Shown here one piece after another: positions 52,501-63,688 of a stretch of 64,000 nt of DNA. Numbering within the stretch: position 1 is the stretch's first letter; every line of letters starts with the position of its first letter. The stretch lies in contig OX392542.1 of NCBI GenBank assembly GCA_947623455.1, positions 12,903,625-12,967,624 of the forward strand. The letters run 5' to 3'. Made by a program: the position numbers and the translations under genes. This stretch comes from Mimachlamys varia (Eukaryota; Mollusca; Bivalvia; Pectinida; Pectinidae). The notes under the pieces were generated by a model. It was not told where the DNA came from. It did not search any database and worked only from the letters and a program-made list of their open reading frames with translations.

Positions 52501-55500
52501 ATTTGTTATGTAGCTCTCATCATGTTTGGTCCGTGTTATTTGTTATGTAGCTCTCATCATGTTTGGACCGTGCTATTTGTTATGTAGCTCTCATCATGTT
52601 TGGAACCGTGTTATTTGTTATGTAGCTCTCATCATGTTTGGACCGTGCTATTTGTTATGTAGCTCTCATCATGTTTGGAACCGTGTTATTTGTTATGTAG
52701 CTCTCATCATGTTTGGACCGTGTTATTTGTTATGTAGCCCTCATCATGTTTGGTCCGTGTTATTTGTTATGTAGCTCTCATCGTGTTTGGAACCGTGTTA
52801 TTTGTTATGTAGCCCTCATCGTGTTTGGAACCGTGCTATTTGTTATGTAGCTCTCATCATGTTTGGACCGTGCTGTTTGTTATGTAGCTCTCATCATGTT
52901 TGGACCGTGCTATTTGTTATGTAGCTCTCATCATGTTTGGAACCGTGTTATTTATTATGTAGCTCTCATCATGTTTGGTCCGTGCTATTTGTTATGTAGC
53001 TCTCATCATGTTTGAACCGTGCTATTTGTTATGTAGCTCTCATCATGTTTGGAACCGTGTTATTTGTTATGTAGCCCTCATCGTGTTTGGAACCGTGTTA
53101 TTTGTTATGTAGCTCTCATCATGTTTGGAACCGTGCTATTTGTTATGTAGCTCTCATCATGTTTGGAACCGTGCTATTTGTTATGTAGCTCTCATCATGT
53201 TTGGAACCGTGCTATTTGTTATGTAGCTCTCATCATGTTTGGACCGTGCTATTTGTTATGTAGCTCTCATCATGTTTGGAACCGTGCTATTTGCTATGTA
53301 GCTCTCATCGTGTTTAGAACCGTGTTATTTGTTATGTAGCTCTCATCGTGTTTGGAACCGTGTTATTTGTTATGTAGCCCTCATCGTGTTTGGAACCGTG
53401 CTATTTGTTATGTAGCTCTCATCATGTTTGGAACCGTGCTATTTGTTATGTAGCCCTCATCGTGTTTGGAACCGTGCTATTTGTTATGTAGCCCTCATCG
53501 TGTTTGGAACCGTGCTATTTGTTATGTAGCCCTCATCGTGTTTGGAACCGTGCTATTTGTTATGTAGCTCTCATCATGTTTGGTCCGTGCTATTTGTTAT
53601 GTAGCTCTCATCATGTTTGGAACCGTGCTATTTGTTATGTAGCTCTCATCATGTTTGGAACCGTGCTATTTGTTATGTAGCTCTCATCATGTTTGGAACC
53701 GTGCTATTTGTTATGTAGCTCTCATCATGTTTGGAACCGTGCTATTTGTTATGTAGTCATCATCATGTTTGGAAACGTGCTATTTGTTATGTAGCTCTCA
53801 TCGTGTTTGGACCGTGCTATTTGTTATGTAGCTCTCATCATATTTGGAACCGTGCTATTTGTTATGTAGCTCTCATCATGTTTGGACCGTGCTATTTGTT
53901 ATGTAGCTCTCATCATGTTTGGAACCGTGCTATTTGTTATGTAGTCATCATCATGTTTGGAACCGTGCTATTTGTTATGTAGCTCTCATCATATTTGGAA
54001 CCGTGCTATTTGTTATGTAGCTCTCATCATATTTGGACCGTGTTATTTGTTATGTAGCTCTCATCGTGTTTGGAACCGTGCTATTTGTTATGTAGCTCTC
54101 ATCGTGTTTGGAACCGTGCTATTTGTTATGTAGCTCTCATCGTGTTTGGAACCGTGCTATTTGTTATGTAGCTCTCATCATGTTTGGAACCGTGTTATTT
54201 GTTATGTAGCTCTTATCGTGTTTGGACCGTGCTATTTGTTATGTAGCCCTCATCGTGTTTGGAACCGTGCTATTTGTTATGTAGCTCTCATCATGTTTGG
54301 AACCGTGCTATTTGTTATGTAGTCCTCATCATGTTTGGAACCGTGCTATTTGTTATGTAGCTCTCATCATGTTTGGTCCGTGCTATTTGTTATGTAGCCC
54401 TCATCGTGTTTGGAACCGTGTTATTTGTTATGTAGCTCTTATCGTGTTTTGAACCGTGTTATTTGTTATGTAGCTCTCATCGTGTTTGGAACAGTGCTAT
54501 TTGTTATGTAGCTCTCATCGTGTTTGGAACCGTGTTATTTGTTATGTAGTCCTCATCATGTTTGGAACCGTGCTATTTGTTATGTAGCCCTCATCATGTT
54601 TGAACCGTGCTATTTGATATGTAGCTCTCATCATGTTTGGACCGTGTTATTTGTTATGTAGCTCTCATCATGTTTGGAACCGTGCTATTTGTTATGTAGC
54701 TCTCATCATGTTTGGAACCGTGTTATTTGTTATGTAGCTCTCATCATGTTTGGTCCGTGTTATTTGTTATGTAGCCCTCATCATGTTTGGTCCGTGCTAT
54801 TTGTTATGTAGTCCTCATCATGTTGGGAACCGTGTTATTTGTTATGTAGCTCTCATCATGTTTGGACCGTGCTATTTGTTATGTAGCCCTCATCGTGTTT
54901 GGACCGTGTTATTTGTTATGTAGTCCTCATCATGTTTGGAACCGTGCTATTTGTTATGTAGTCCTCATCATGTTTGGAACCGTGTTATTTGTTATGTAGC
55001 TCTCATCATGTTTGGAACCGTGCTATTTGTTATGTAGCTCTCATCATATTTGGAACCGTGCTATTTGTTATGTAGCTCTCATCATGTTTGGAACCGTGCT
55101 ATTTGTTATGTAGCTCTCATCATGTTTGGAACCGTGTTATTTGTTATGTAGCTCTCATCATGTTTGGAACCGTGTTATTTGTTATGTAGCCCTCATCATG
55201 TTTGGTCCGTGCTATTTGTTATGTAGTCCTCATCATGTTGGGAACCGTGTTATTTGTTATGTAGCTCTCATCATGTTTGGACCGTGCTATTTGTTATGTA
55301 GCCCTCATCGTGTTTGGAACCGTGCTATTTGTTATGTAGCTCTCATCATATTTGGACCGTGTTATTTGTTATGTAGCTCTCATCGTGTTTGGAACCGTGC
55401 TATTTGTTATGTAGCCCTCATCGTGTTGGGAACCGTGCTTTTTGTTATGTAGTCCTCATCATGTTTGAACCGTGTTATTTGTTATGTAGCTCTCATCGTG

Positions 55501-58281
55501 TTTGGAACCGTGTTATTTGTTATGTAGCTCTCATCGTGTTTGGAACCGTGCTATTTGTTATGTAGCTCTCATCGTGTTTGGAACCGTGCTATTTGTTATG
55601 TAGCTCTCATCATGTTTGGAACCGTGTTATTTGTTATGTAGCTCTTATCGTGTTTGGACCGTGCTATTTGTTATGTAGCCCTCATCGTGTTTGGAACCGT
55701 GCTATTTGTTATGTAGCTCTCATCATGTTTGGAACCGTGCTATTTGTTATGTAGTCCTCATCATGTTTGGAACCGTGCTATTTGTTATGTAGCTCTCATC
55801 ATGTTTTGTCCGTGCTATTTGTTATGTAGCCCTCATCGTGTTTGGAACCGTGTTATTTGTTATGTAGCTCTTATCGTGTTTTGAACCGTGTTATTTGTTA
55901 TGTAGCTCTCATCGTGTTTGGAACCGTGCTATTTGTTATGTAGCTCTCATCGTGTTTGGAACCGTGTTATTTGTTATGTAGCCCTCATCGTGTTTTGAAC
56001 CGTGTTATTAGTTATGTAGCTCTCATCATGTTTGGAACCGTGCTATTTGTTATGTAGCTCTCATCATGTTTGGTCCGTGCTATTTGTTATGTAGCTCTCA
56101 TCATGTTTGGTCCGTGCTGTTTGTTATGTAGCTCTCATCATGTTTGGTCCGTGCTGTTTGTTATGTAGCTCTCTTCATGTTTGGTCCGTGCTATTTGTTA
56201 TGTAGCTCTCATCATGTTTGGTCCGTGTTATTTGTTATGTAGCTCTCATCATGTTTGGACCGTGCTATTTGTTATGTAGCTCTCATCATGTTTGGAACCG
56301 TGTTATTTGTTATGTAGCTCTCATCATGTTTGGACCGTGCTATTTGTTATGTAGCTCTCATCATGTTTGGAACCGTGTTATTTGTTATGTAGCTCTCATC
56401 ATGTTTGGACCGTGTTATTTGTTATGTAGCCCTCATCATGTTTGGTCCGTGTTATTTGTTATGTAGCTCTCATCGTGTTTGGAACCGTGTTATTTGTTAT
56501 GTAGCCCTCATCGTGTTTGGAACCGTGCTATTTGTTATGTAGCTCTCATCATGTTTGGACCGTGCTGTTTGTTATGTAGCTCTCATCATGTTTGGACCGT
56601 GCTATTTGTTATGTAGCTCTCATCATGTTTGGAACCGTGTTATTTATTATGTAGCTCTCATCATGTTTGGTCCGTGCTATTTGTTATGTAGCTCTCATCA
56701 TGTTTGAACCGTGCTATTTGTTATGTAGCTCTCATCATGTTTGGAACCGTGTTATTTGTTATGTAGCCCTCATCGTGTTTGGAACCGTGTTATTTGTTAT
56801 GTAGCTCTCATCATGTTTGGAACCGTGCTATTTGTTATGTAGCTCTCATCATGTTTGGAACCGTGCTATTTGTTATGTAGCTCTCATCATGTTTGGAACC
56901 GTGCTATTTGTTATGTAGCTCTCATCATGTTTGGACCGTGCTATTTGTTATGTAGCTCTCATCATGTTTGGAACCGTGCTATTTGCTATGTAGCTCTCAT
57001 CGTGTTTAGAACCGTGTTATTTGTTATGTAGCTCTCATCGTGTTTGGAACCGTGTTATTTGTTATGTAGCCCTCATCGTGTTTGGAACCGTGCTATTTGT
57101 TATGTAGCTCTCATCATGTTTGGAACCGTGCTATTTGTTATGTAGCCCTCATCGTGTTTGGAACCGTGCTATTTGTTATGTAGCCCTCATCGTGTTTGGA
57201 ACCGTGCTATTTGTTATGTAGCCCTCATCGTGTTTGGAACCGTGCTATTTGTTATGTAGCTCTCATCATGTTTGGTCCGTGCTATTTGTTATGTAGCTCT
57301 CATCATGTTTGGAACCGTGCTATTTGTTATGTAGCTCTCATCATGTTTGGAACCGTGCTATTTGTTATGTAGCTCTCATCATGTTTGGAACCGTGCTATT
57401 TGTTATGTAGCTCTCATCATGTTTGGAACCGTGCTATTTGTTATGTAGTCATCATCATGTTTGGAAACGTGCTATTTGTTATGTAGCTCTCATCGTGTTT
57501 GGACCGTGCTATTTGTTATGTAGCTCTCATCATATTTGGAACCGTGCTATTTGTTATGTAGCTCTCATCATGTTTGGACCGTGCTATTTGTTATGTAGCT
57601 CTCATCATGTTTGGAACCGTGCTATTTGTTATGTAGCCCTCATCATGTTTGACAACGTGCTATTTGTTATGTAGCTCTCATCGTGTTTGGACCGTGCTAT
57701 TTGTTATGTAGCTCTCATCATGTTTGGAACCGTGCTATTTGTTATGTAGCCCTCATCATGTTTGGAAACGTGCTATTTGTTATGTAGCTCTCATCATGTT
57801 TGGAACCGTGCTATTTGTTATGTAGCTCTCATCATGTTTGGAACCGTGCTATTTGTTATGTAGCTCTCATCATGTTTGGAACCGTGCTATTTGTTATGTA
57901 GTCATCATCATGTTTGGAAACGTGCTATTTGTTATGTAGCTCTCATCGTGTTTGGACCGTGCTATTTGTTATGTAGCTCTCATCATATTTGGAACCGTGC
58001 TATTTGTTATGTAGCTCTCATCATGTTTGGACCGTGCTATTTGTTATGTAGCTCTCATCATGTTTGGACCGTGTTATTTGTTATGTAGCTCTCATCATGT
58101 TTGGAACCGTGCTATTTGTTATGTAGTCCTCATCATGTTTGGACCGTGTTATTTGTCATGTAGTCCTCATCATGTTTGGACCGTGTTATTTGTCATGTAG
58201 TCCTCATCATGTTTGGTCCGTGTTATTTGTTATGTAGCTCTCATCATGTTTGGAACCGTGCTATTTGTTATGTAGCTCTTT
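43515..58281 (+). repeat. 37/38-bp satellite array, about 14.8 kb
   Basis: Roughly 390 head-to-tail units with no interruption. The 38-bp form reads CTCTCATCATGTTTGGAACC then GTGCTATTTGTTATGTAG. The 37-bp forms lose one base at GGAACCG (GGACCG, GGTCCG or GAACCG). Other variable positions are CTC/CCC/TCC, ATCATG/ATCGTG and GTGCTAT/GTGTTAT/GTGCTGT. ATCGTG units are common at both ends but rare in the middle. Units are not random: blocks are copied at offsets of 453, 1,395 and 3,692 bp. There is no open frame longer than about 108 codons. Short frames arise wherever 37- and 38-bp units alternate (75 bp, 25 codons), so nothing here is called as coding. Confidence 0.97.
50223..57634 (+). repeat. 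Tandem duplication in the satellite, 3,692-bp offset
   Basis: Every rare variant I checked repeats exactly 3,692 bp later: the ACAGTG unit (50799 and 54491), TTATTAGT (52313 and 56005), CTTCATG (52481 and 56173), TTTATTATG (52951 and 56643), TTGCTATG (53291 and 56983), and AGTCATC (50251 and 53943). Matching starts near 50223 and ends at 57634. The first part also matches about 1.4 kb of sequence further left (TTTGATATG at 49526 and 50921). Confidence 0.9.
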
Positions 58282-58825
58282 GTTGAATTTCTGTACTTTT
58301 TAACGCATCAGTTTGTAATGTATAACATGTTGGAGGTATATTATGTGCCATTTGTCTCACCACGTTATGTTTATATCTCCCTGAAGTATTTCTCGATCCT
58401 ATTTTGTTATTGTTTTATATTTTGTGTCGTAAACAAATGGAAACGCGTGTGGGTGTCTTCGATGATCGTTTTCGAATGTGCGTTCCCAAACATCTAAACT
58501 AATAGACCTACAGTTCCCTTCGTCGCAAATATTTCTTTTCTTTTCTGTAATAATTAAAAGACGTAACTATTGCTTTTCATATCATCTGGTAGGTTCGTCC
58601 TTTTTACTATTTATTGTTATTATTATTGTTTATTCCATTCCTTTCGAACTACAAAATATACCTTTAAACAAAAGTCAATTATAATAATTATATTACTAGT
58701 AGGCACCCAGGATGTATGACAGACATGGCCAATATTGATCACTGAATGAGTCGTAATTATCCAGATCCAGAATATCGTTAGTTTACAAGCAAACAAATGC
58801 CATTGAGGAGTACTCCCAGTCCCCA

Positions 58826-59237
58826 AAGTTTTGGTTTATTTTGTTTTACGTCCTAGTATATTAACCGTCAGAGTCATTTAAGGACGTGTCAGGTATTGGA
58901 GGTGGAGGAACGCCGGAGTACCCAGAGAAAAAGACCGACATACGGTCAGTACCTAGAAACTGCGCGCCCGCGTGGGATTCGAACTAGCAACCCACATGCA
59001 CAGGGGCTAGGCATGGACCTATGTCACTATGAAATGATTGTCAGATAATTGTTTTACCTTTCTCGAATATAGCCCCTCCCACTACTATATGTCTGTCACA
59101 GATATATAGTAGTGGGAGGGGCTATATTCGAGAAAGGTAAAAAAAATATCTGACAATCATTTCATAGTGACATAGGTCCGTGCCTAGCCCCTGTGCCCAC
59201 AGGTGGAGGGCTAGTGGTAGAATGTCGGAACACCTAT
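58826..59237 (-). repeat. tRNA-derived SINE split by a transposon
   Basis: Same family as 40557: tail TTTTGGTTTATTTTGTTTTACG at the left, body TACGGTCAGTACCTAG, head AGGTGGAGGGCTAGTGG. It is interrupted at 58999-59195. Confidence 0.75.
58999..59195. mobile_element. 197-bp palindromic MITE inserted in a SINE
   Basis: The element is almost a full inverted repeat: CACAGGGGCTAGGCATGGAC at the left end and its near-exact complement at the right, with arms of about 85 bp around a short centre (TGTCTGTCACAGA). Flanks are CCCACATG and CCCACAGG, an 8-bp duplication with one change. Ends and duplication length fit the hAT group. No coding. Confidence 0.8.
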
Positions 59238-59372
59238 GGCAAAGGACGAGCTTTCTAATTTCCAAGAAGACAATTTTTTATGGGAACATTGGAACGGTGG
59301 CGATGCTAACTTTCCTTATTTGTTTAATCAATGAATTCCTTCAGTACCGGGACACATCATAAGTCTATCCAG

Positions 59373-59518
59373 ACATTAGCAGTCAAGTTCAATACAGAAC
59401 ATGTGGTTACACAAGAAGTGACAATTACAAGTTCACCAGCTCTCCATCCTGTGTATGGAACCACATTGACCCGAGAATTTGTTACAGCACGGACTTTGAT
59501 AGCAAATCTAATTCCGTG
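59373..59518 (+). CDS. Orphan exon candidate, Cys-containing
   Basis: Acceptor-like CTATCCAG and donor GTG|GTAAGG bound two bases plus 48 codons: ISSQVQYRTCGYTRSDNYKF, then ..SPSCVWNHIDPRICYSTD.. to SNSV. Three cysteines and an even residue mix look protein-like. A stop lies just upstream in frame, so it must be spliced to be coding. No partner exons are seen nearby. It may be a lost exon of a pseudogene. I do not recognise the family. Confidence 0.3.
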
Positions 59519-59711
59519 GTAAGGCCTATAGCTAGTCTTGGACTTAAATTAAGGTGTTTAGAGCAATTTTATCCTTTAGACCTTATAATTACTATTCCTA
59601 ACTAGTCAGTAGTCAAATTAGCCAAAATATAGGCCTAACCGTGAAAAAATTGCAACAGAACTTATTTTTATATTTTTTGAATGGTGGGTACCTATACTGT
59701 AATAGAAAAAA

Positions 59712-61344
59712 GTCCCAGAAAATCCCAATGGGGGAAAGTGGTTTTTGGCCTAAAGGACCAGGAATGTTAAGAAAATCACACGCTTAACCATATTTGAAGT
59801 ATAATATCTACCCCATTCGTAACACTGGACATATGGATTTAACAGTATGACAAGACCAACCAAACTACAGTACAATTGAGTTAAAAAATAAATACGGTCT
59901 AATTGAGTTCAATGGAATATTGACCTGTCAATACGGGTAATATTCATTTTTAACACGACGATAATGGCTTCATTTGTCATTTTTAGTAAAAATAATGCTA
60001 ATAATCAAGATTAATAGCCATTCAAGCTTAGTTTAATTACATTGTATTAGGTAATCTGTAATTCATGATTTTATATCAGAGATTTTGTTTTCATTCATAA
60101 ACATTTATGAACCTTCGAAGTTGACCGGTAGCGCTAATTTGGAACAATTTGGAGGTCCAAATTGAACAACTTCTAAATTTATGTAGCTTGTAATTTAGAT
60201 AAAATCAAAAAACTATGCGAAAAACTCATCAAATCATTTTCTATGCATATTTTTCTTAACAGAAATGTCATCTTGGTGAAGACTTCTAGAAATAGTGAAC
60301 CAATTCAGGTTGATCAAATCCTCATTTCGTGCAGTTTTGATTGAGCTGCTGAAAATGGCTAAGTCCATGCTTTTGAACAACGAATATTAGTGTATATTTT
60401 TTATGTTAGGTACGATTGCCAACACTTTTGGTAGGAATTACTACCATAACGTGCCCCTTTTGATTAAATGGAACTAAGGTTGAAATAGTATTTTATATTA
60501 AAACAAATCAGATTTTTTTCTTTCCCCCCAGAGCAAAGCATTGGGATACATAATTTTCAATAAAGCTGTGAAGTAGTATGAATGTTAAACTTCAAATACA
60601 GTTCAGTATTTACATACATTTAAGGCGGCTTTACTGGCAAAGTCATTTGTTAATTGAAAAACAAATGCGGAAAAAATCCATTTTTTTGTTGTTCAGAATC
60701 GTGGACTTTGCCATTTTTCAAGGATTGAGCAAAATATGCATGGGGTGGAGTTCTCACCATCAAAACTTGGCATTTGTAAACTCATCATACAGCACAGTAA
60801 GTGGTGCTCATACATGAATAGATATAAGATGCTTTAATTCATTTGCTTGTCCTTATTCAAATTATATGCTTCAGAAATAGTTAGATCGTTCGATTTGGAC
60901 ATAAAATATCATCAATTAAGCCCAATTTGCAAGATTCGATGACTGATATTTTTTTCGTATGAGAATGTACAATTCGTCATTGAGTATATTAAATTGAAAG
61001 TCATATTTTAAGAAATAAAATAAAGCCTGACATTGATACTGATGTTAATTAATATTATTCTCTACATCTGAAAAGATAAGAAAAGCCAAAATAGTCTTGT
61101 GAAATATGCTTTTCGACCATATTGACAGTTCCTTTTTTTCTTCAATACAATACCTTGGTGGAAAATTTTGACGTATCTGTTTTCTATATTAGTTGGTATT
61201 TACATACTGTTAAATCCATATGCCCAGTGTTACAATTGAGATAGACATTAGACGTCAAATATGGTTGTACGTGTGATTTTCTTAATTTTCCTGATTTTTT
61301 AGAAGGCCAAAAAAATACTTTCCCCCATTTGGATTTTCTGGGAC
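59712..61344. mobile_element. 1.6-kb element with inverted arms of about 140 bp
   Basis: 59712-59850 (starts GTCCCAGAAAATCCCAATGG) and 61203-61344 are inverted copies of each other, with small differences (about 85-90% by eye). The interior, 59851-61202, is AT-rich with no transposase frame. The outermost ends are uncertain, because similarity fades before 59712 and after 61344. Confidence 0.65.
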
Positions 61345-61622
61345 TTTTTCCCCCGTTATAAGTATGCTGCTCATCAACCAAAAAAAATGAAAGAATAAAT
61401 TCTGCTGCAATTAGTTCGAGGTTAAATCATAAATTGACTGGACTATTAAAGCATTATTCTCAACCTTCTATAAGAGGTGTCAAGTCTATTGAATAAAGAT
61501 AATGAGACAACTGCATGCATCCTTAACATATTACTGGGAGAAGAGTGCTATACCAGGGGAGATAATTTGGGGGAAACTGCCAGTTGATAAGTGTTTACGT
61601 TTTGTCTAATCTTGCGGTGTTA

Positions 61623-61643
61623 ATGGCTATAAATGGCTGTTAA
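61623..61643 (+). promoter_or_regulatory. Overlapping upstream ORF of the ANKRD46-like gene
   Basis: An ATG ten bases before the main start opens a six-codon frame (MAINGC) whose TAA overlaps the start of the main frame. If the transcript begins upstream, this could lower translation from the main ATG. Confidence 0.4.
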
Positions 61644-63688
61644 CCCACTGGATGATTTGATATTAGAAATAATGGAAGCTGGAGGTGATTTAAGAGAGGC
61701 AGTCAACAACTATGAGCTCGAAAAGGTTGAGGTTTTGTTAGAATCTGGACAGTATGATGTGAACGAGCGAGACGGAAGTGGTCGGACCGTGTTGTTCATC
61801 CCCGTTTGCCGCGGACAGGTCTCCCTTTTGGGGTTACTGGTGGAACATGGTGCGGAGGTACGCATTCTTGACTACAACAACAACTCAGTGTTACATTGGT
61901 GTGGAAATACAGAGGTCCTAGAGTCGCTGGTCGCCTATGGTGCAGACATAATGCAACGGTCAGTATACTGCATGTAGACTTAGAGAGTATCCAATTTTGA
62001 CGAATGCCATAAAAATAAAGACAGATAATTATCACTCAGTTTAGATCTAATTCGATTTCATTAAGACTGTGTTGAAATTGAAAAGTATCTTTATTCACTT
62101 TTTTAATACACACGGTCAATGCGTTGATCCTATTTCCCTGTGCTGTTGTTCCATATTTTGACATAAGGATTCTTCATAGTGCTATGAAAGGTCAGCCGTT
62201 ACATCCATATTTAATGAAGCCCGCTAGGGCTTCATGCTAAATATGGATGTAACCGCTGACCTTTCATAGCACTATGAAAGTTAAAAAAATGACTTTCAAT
62301 CCATATATTTACATTTTTACTATAGAACAATTGCTTAACTTTATTAATATCTTCTCCAATTAATATTTTATTAACTGCGTTTGTACATGTGTCGTCATTT
62401 AAAGGATATTGGCGGAACAGCCCAGCTTGAATAAATTGGCGCCAATGATAATAATTAGTCATTTGAGCGTTTGACGCAAGGGCATTCTCCATGTTATTCG
62501 AAGCGGCGCGTCAAGACTCTCATTGAACAAGTTTGATCTACTGACGTCATAATTAAACCACGTGCTACGTCTCAAGAACCACTGCTTTCATACTTTTATG
62601 AAAGGCATTTTTGCTGGTCATGTTCATATAGTGGATTGCAGCGCAAATGTAAATATATACATGTATATCCCAGTTTTAGTGTTAGTGGATACCTTAACTT
62701 CAACTGTTCAAAACAAAGGTAAACTGATCATGACCTGTCGCAAATCTAGTGTACGCAACGAAGATTTTTTATCCGTTTTTATCCCATTCATAACAGTATG
62801 AGTGACAAAATGTTTTTTTAGAAACATCTTGGTGATAGGAGTCAAGACAATGGTTATAGGTTTGTGATCTCAACTGGTCAAAGTTATGATTTGACAACTA
62901 ATTAAGTCCCAACCTGTAGCGGATCTTGACCAGGTCTCGTTGGCAACCAGATGGCTCAATTGGTTGAGCATCCGTCTAGAGTTTGGAAGGTCCCAAGTTC
63001 AAACTCCAGTCTGGCCGTAACTTTTTCCTCACCTGTTACATTTGTCGTCTAAAAAAGAAATATCCTTACAAAGGGTGGTATAGGGTCCTGTGTGTGTCTT
63101 TGGTGTCAGCAACATTAGTAAAGGAGAGAGGAATGTAGCGGATCTGGACGGGGTCGAATGTAGGTGACCCAATACTCATAGCTCAATTGGTTGAGCACCT
63201 GTCTAGTGTTTGGAAGGTCCCAGGTTCAAACATCCCAGTCTGGCTGTGCATATTTCCTCTCCTGTTACAAGACTTCAAAATTATTATTGGTCAATGTTTG
63301 CTGATTAATTAATTCTCATCCTACAGCTATTCAGTGCTGAACTAGTTAAGTGTTTATTTTCCATGTGTGATTATTATTTTTTACTCTTTATAGGAATAAG
63401 CTGGGATTGACACCAAAAGAGATGGCTTTAAGGCGAGGTTTGGCCCCGTCTATCATCGAGGCATTTACACAACTTGAGAAGAAAGCTGATAAAAAGAATA
63501 TGTCTAAATCCAACTCATCAGACACGTCATGTTCAGTTTTTCAGGAGTTTAGTGATGGAATTGGTTTACGAAATCTGTGTCTCCTGGTCGCGGGAATCTT
63601 CTTCTTGTCTCTACAGTTCGCTTACATAATAACGGGTGCTTCAAGACAGTTGGAAGTGATGGAACCCATAACATTTTCCAGTACATGA
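61633..63688 (+). CDS. ANKRD46-like ankyrin-repeat membrane protein, two exons
   Basis: Exon 1 61633-61958, donor GTCAGT. Exon 2 63394-63688, acceptor TTTATAG. The join is phase 2 (completing Arg109), giving 206 residues. Residues ~17-108 form about three ankyrin repeats (LREAVNNYELEKVEVLLESG, GRTVLFIPVCRGQ, VLHWCGNTEVLESLVAYGAD), continued after the join by LTPKEMALRRG. A Lys/Ser-rich linker follows, then FQEFSDGIGLRN and one membrane segment (170-188). This order matches vertebrate ANKRD46 (about 228 residues), which also has the LHLCG-type repeat and a C-terminal anchor. I infer orthology from the layout and these motifs; the function of ANKRD46 itself is poorly known. The intron holds a palindrome and two SINEs. 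Confidence 0.82.
62172..62279. repeat. 108-bp palindrome in the ANKRD46-like intron
   Basis: The left arm TTCATAGTGCTATGAAAGG ... ATGAAGCCC and the right arm are reverse complements with very few changes. The sequence near 62588 (CTTTCATACTTTTATGAAAGG) resembles the tip, so the element may extend to about 62610. Confidence 0.75.
62915..63060 (+). repeat. tRNA-like SINE, first of a tandem pair
   Basis: Leader TGTAGCGGATCTTGACC, A box TGGCTCAATTGGTTGAGC, B box AAGTTCAAACTCC, then CTCACCTGTTACATTTG. A full tRNA fold with both acceptor arms is not seen. Confidence 0.65.
63134..63270 (+). repeat. tRNA-like SINE, second of a tandem pair
   Basis: Leader TGTAGCGGATCTGGACG, A box TAGCTCAATTGGTTGAGC, B box AGGTTCAAACATCC, then CTCTCCTGTTACAAGAC. 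It starts 219 bp after the first copy. Confidence 0.65.

Noticed and set aside
43565..58088. Many frames of 68-108 codons with CYLLCSSHHVWN and ICYVALIMFG repeats
   Set aside because: They arise from the satellite unit length, start anywhere in the array, and lack splice sites, promoters or non-repeat sequence.
43515..58281. CRISPR array
   Set aside because: There are no spacers: units are directly adjacent and the whole context is eukaryotic.
43515..58281. CENP-B-type box marking a centromere
   Set aside because: The unit has TTTGGAACCG, but this does not match the known box well enough.
62232..62492. A - strand frame of 86 codons in the ANKRD46-like intron
   Set aside because: It begins in the palindromic repeat and has no splice or start context. 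It may be a decayed piece of a transposon, but I cannot support a call.
62950..63245. Two tRNA genes
   Set aside because: Both have degenerate anticodon and acceptor parts and share leader and tail sequence 219 bp apart, so they are SINE copies.
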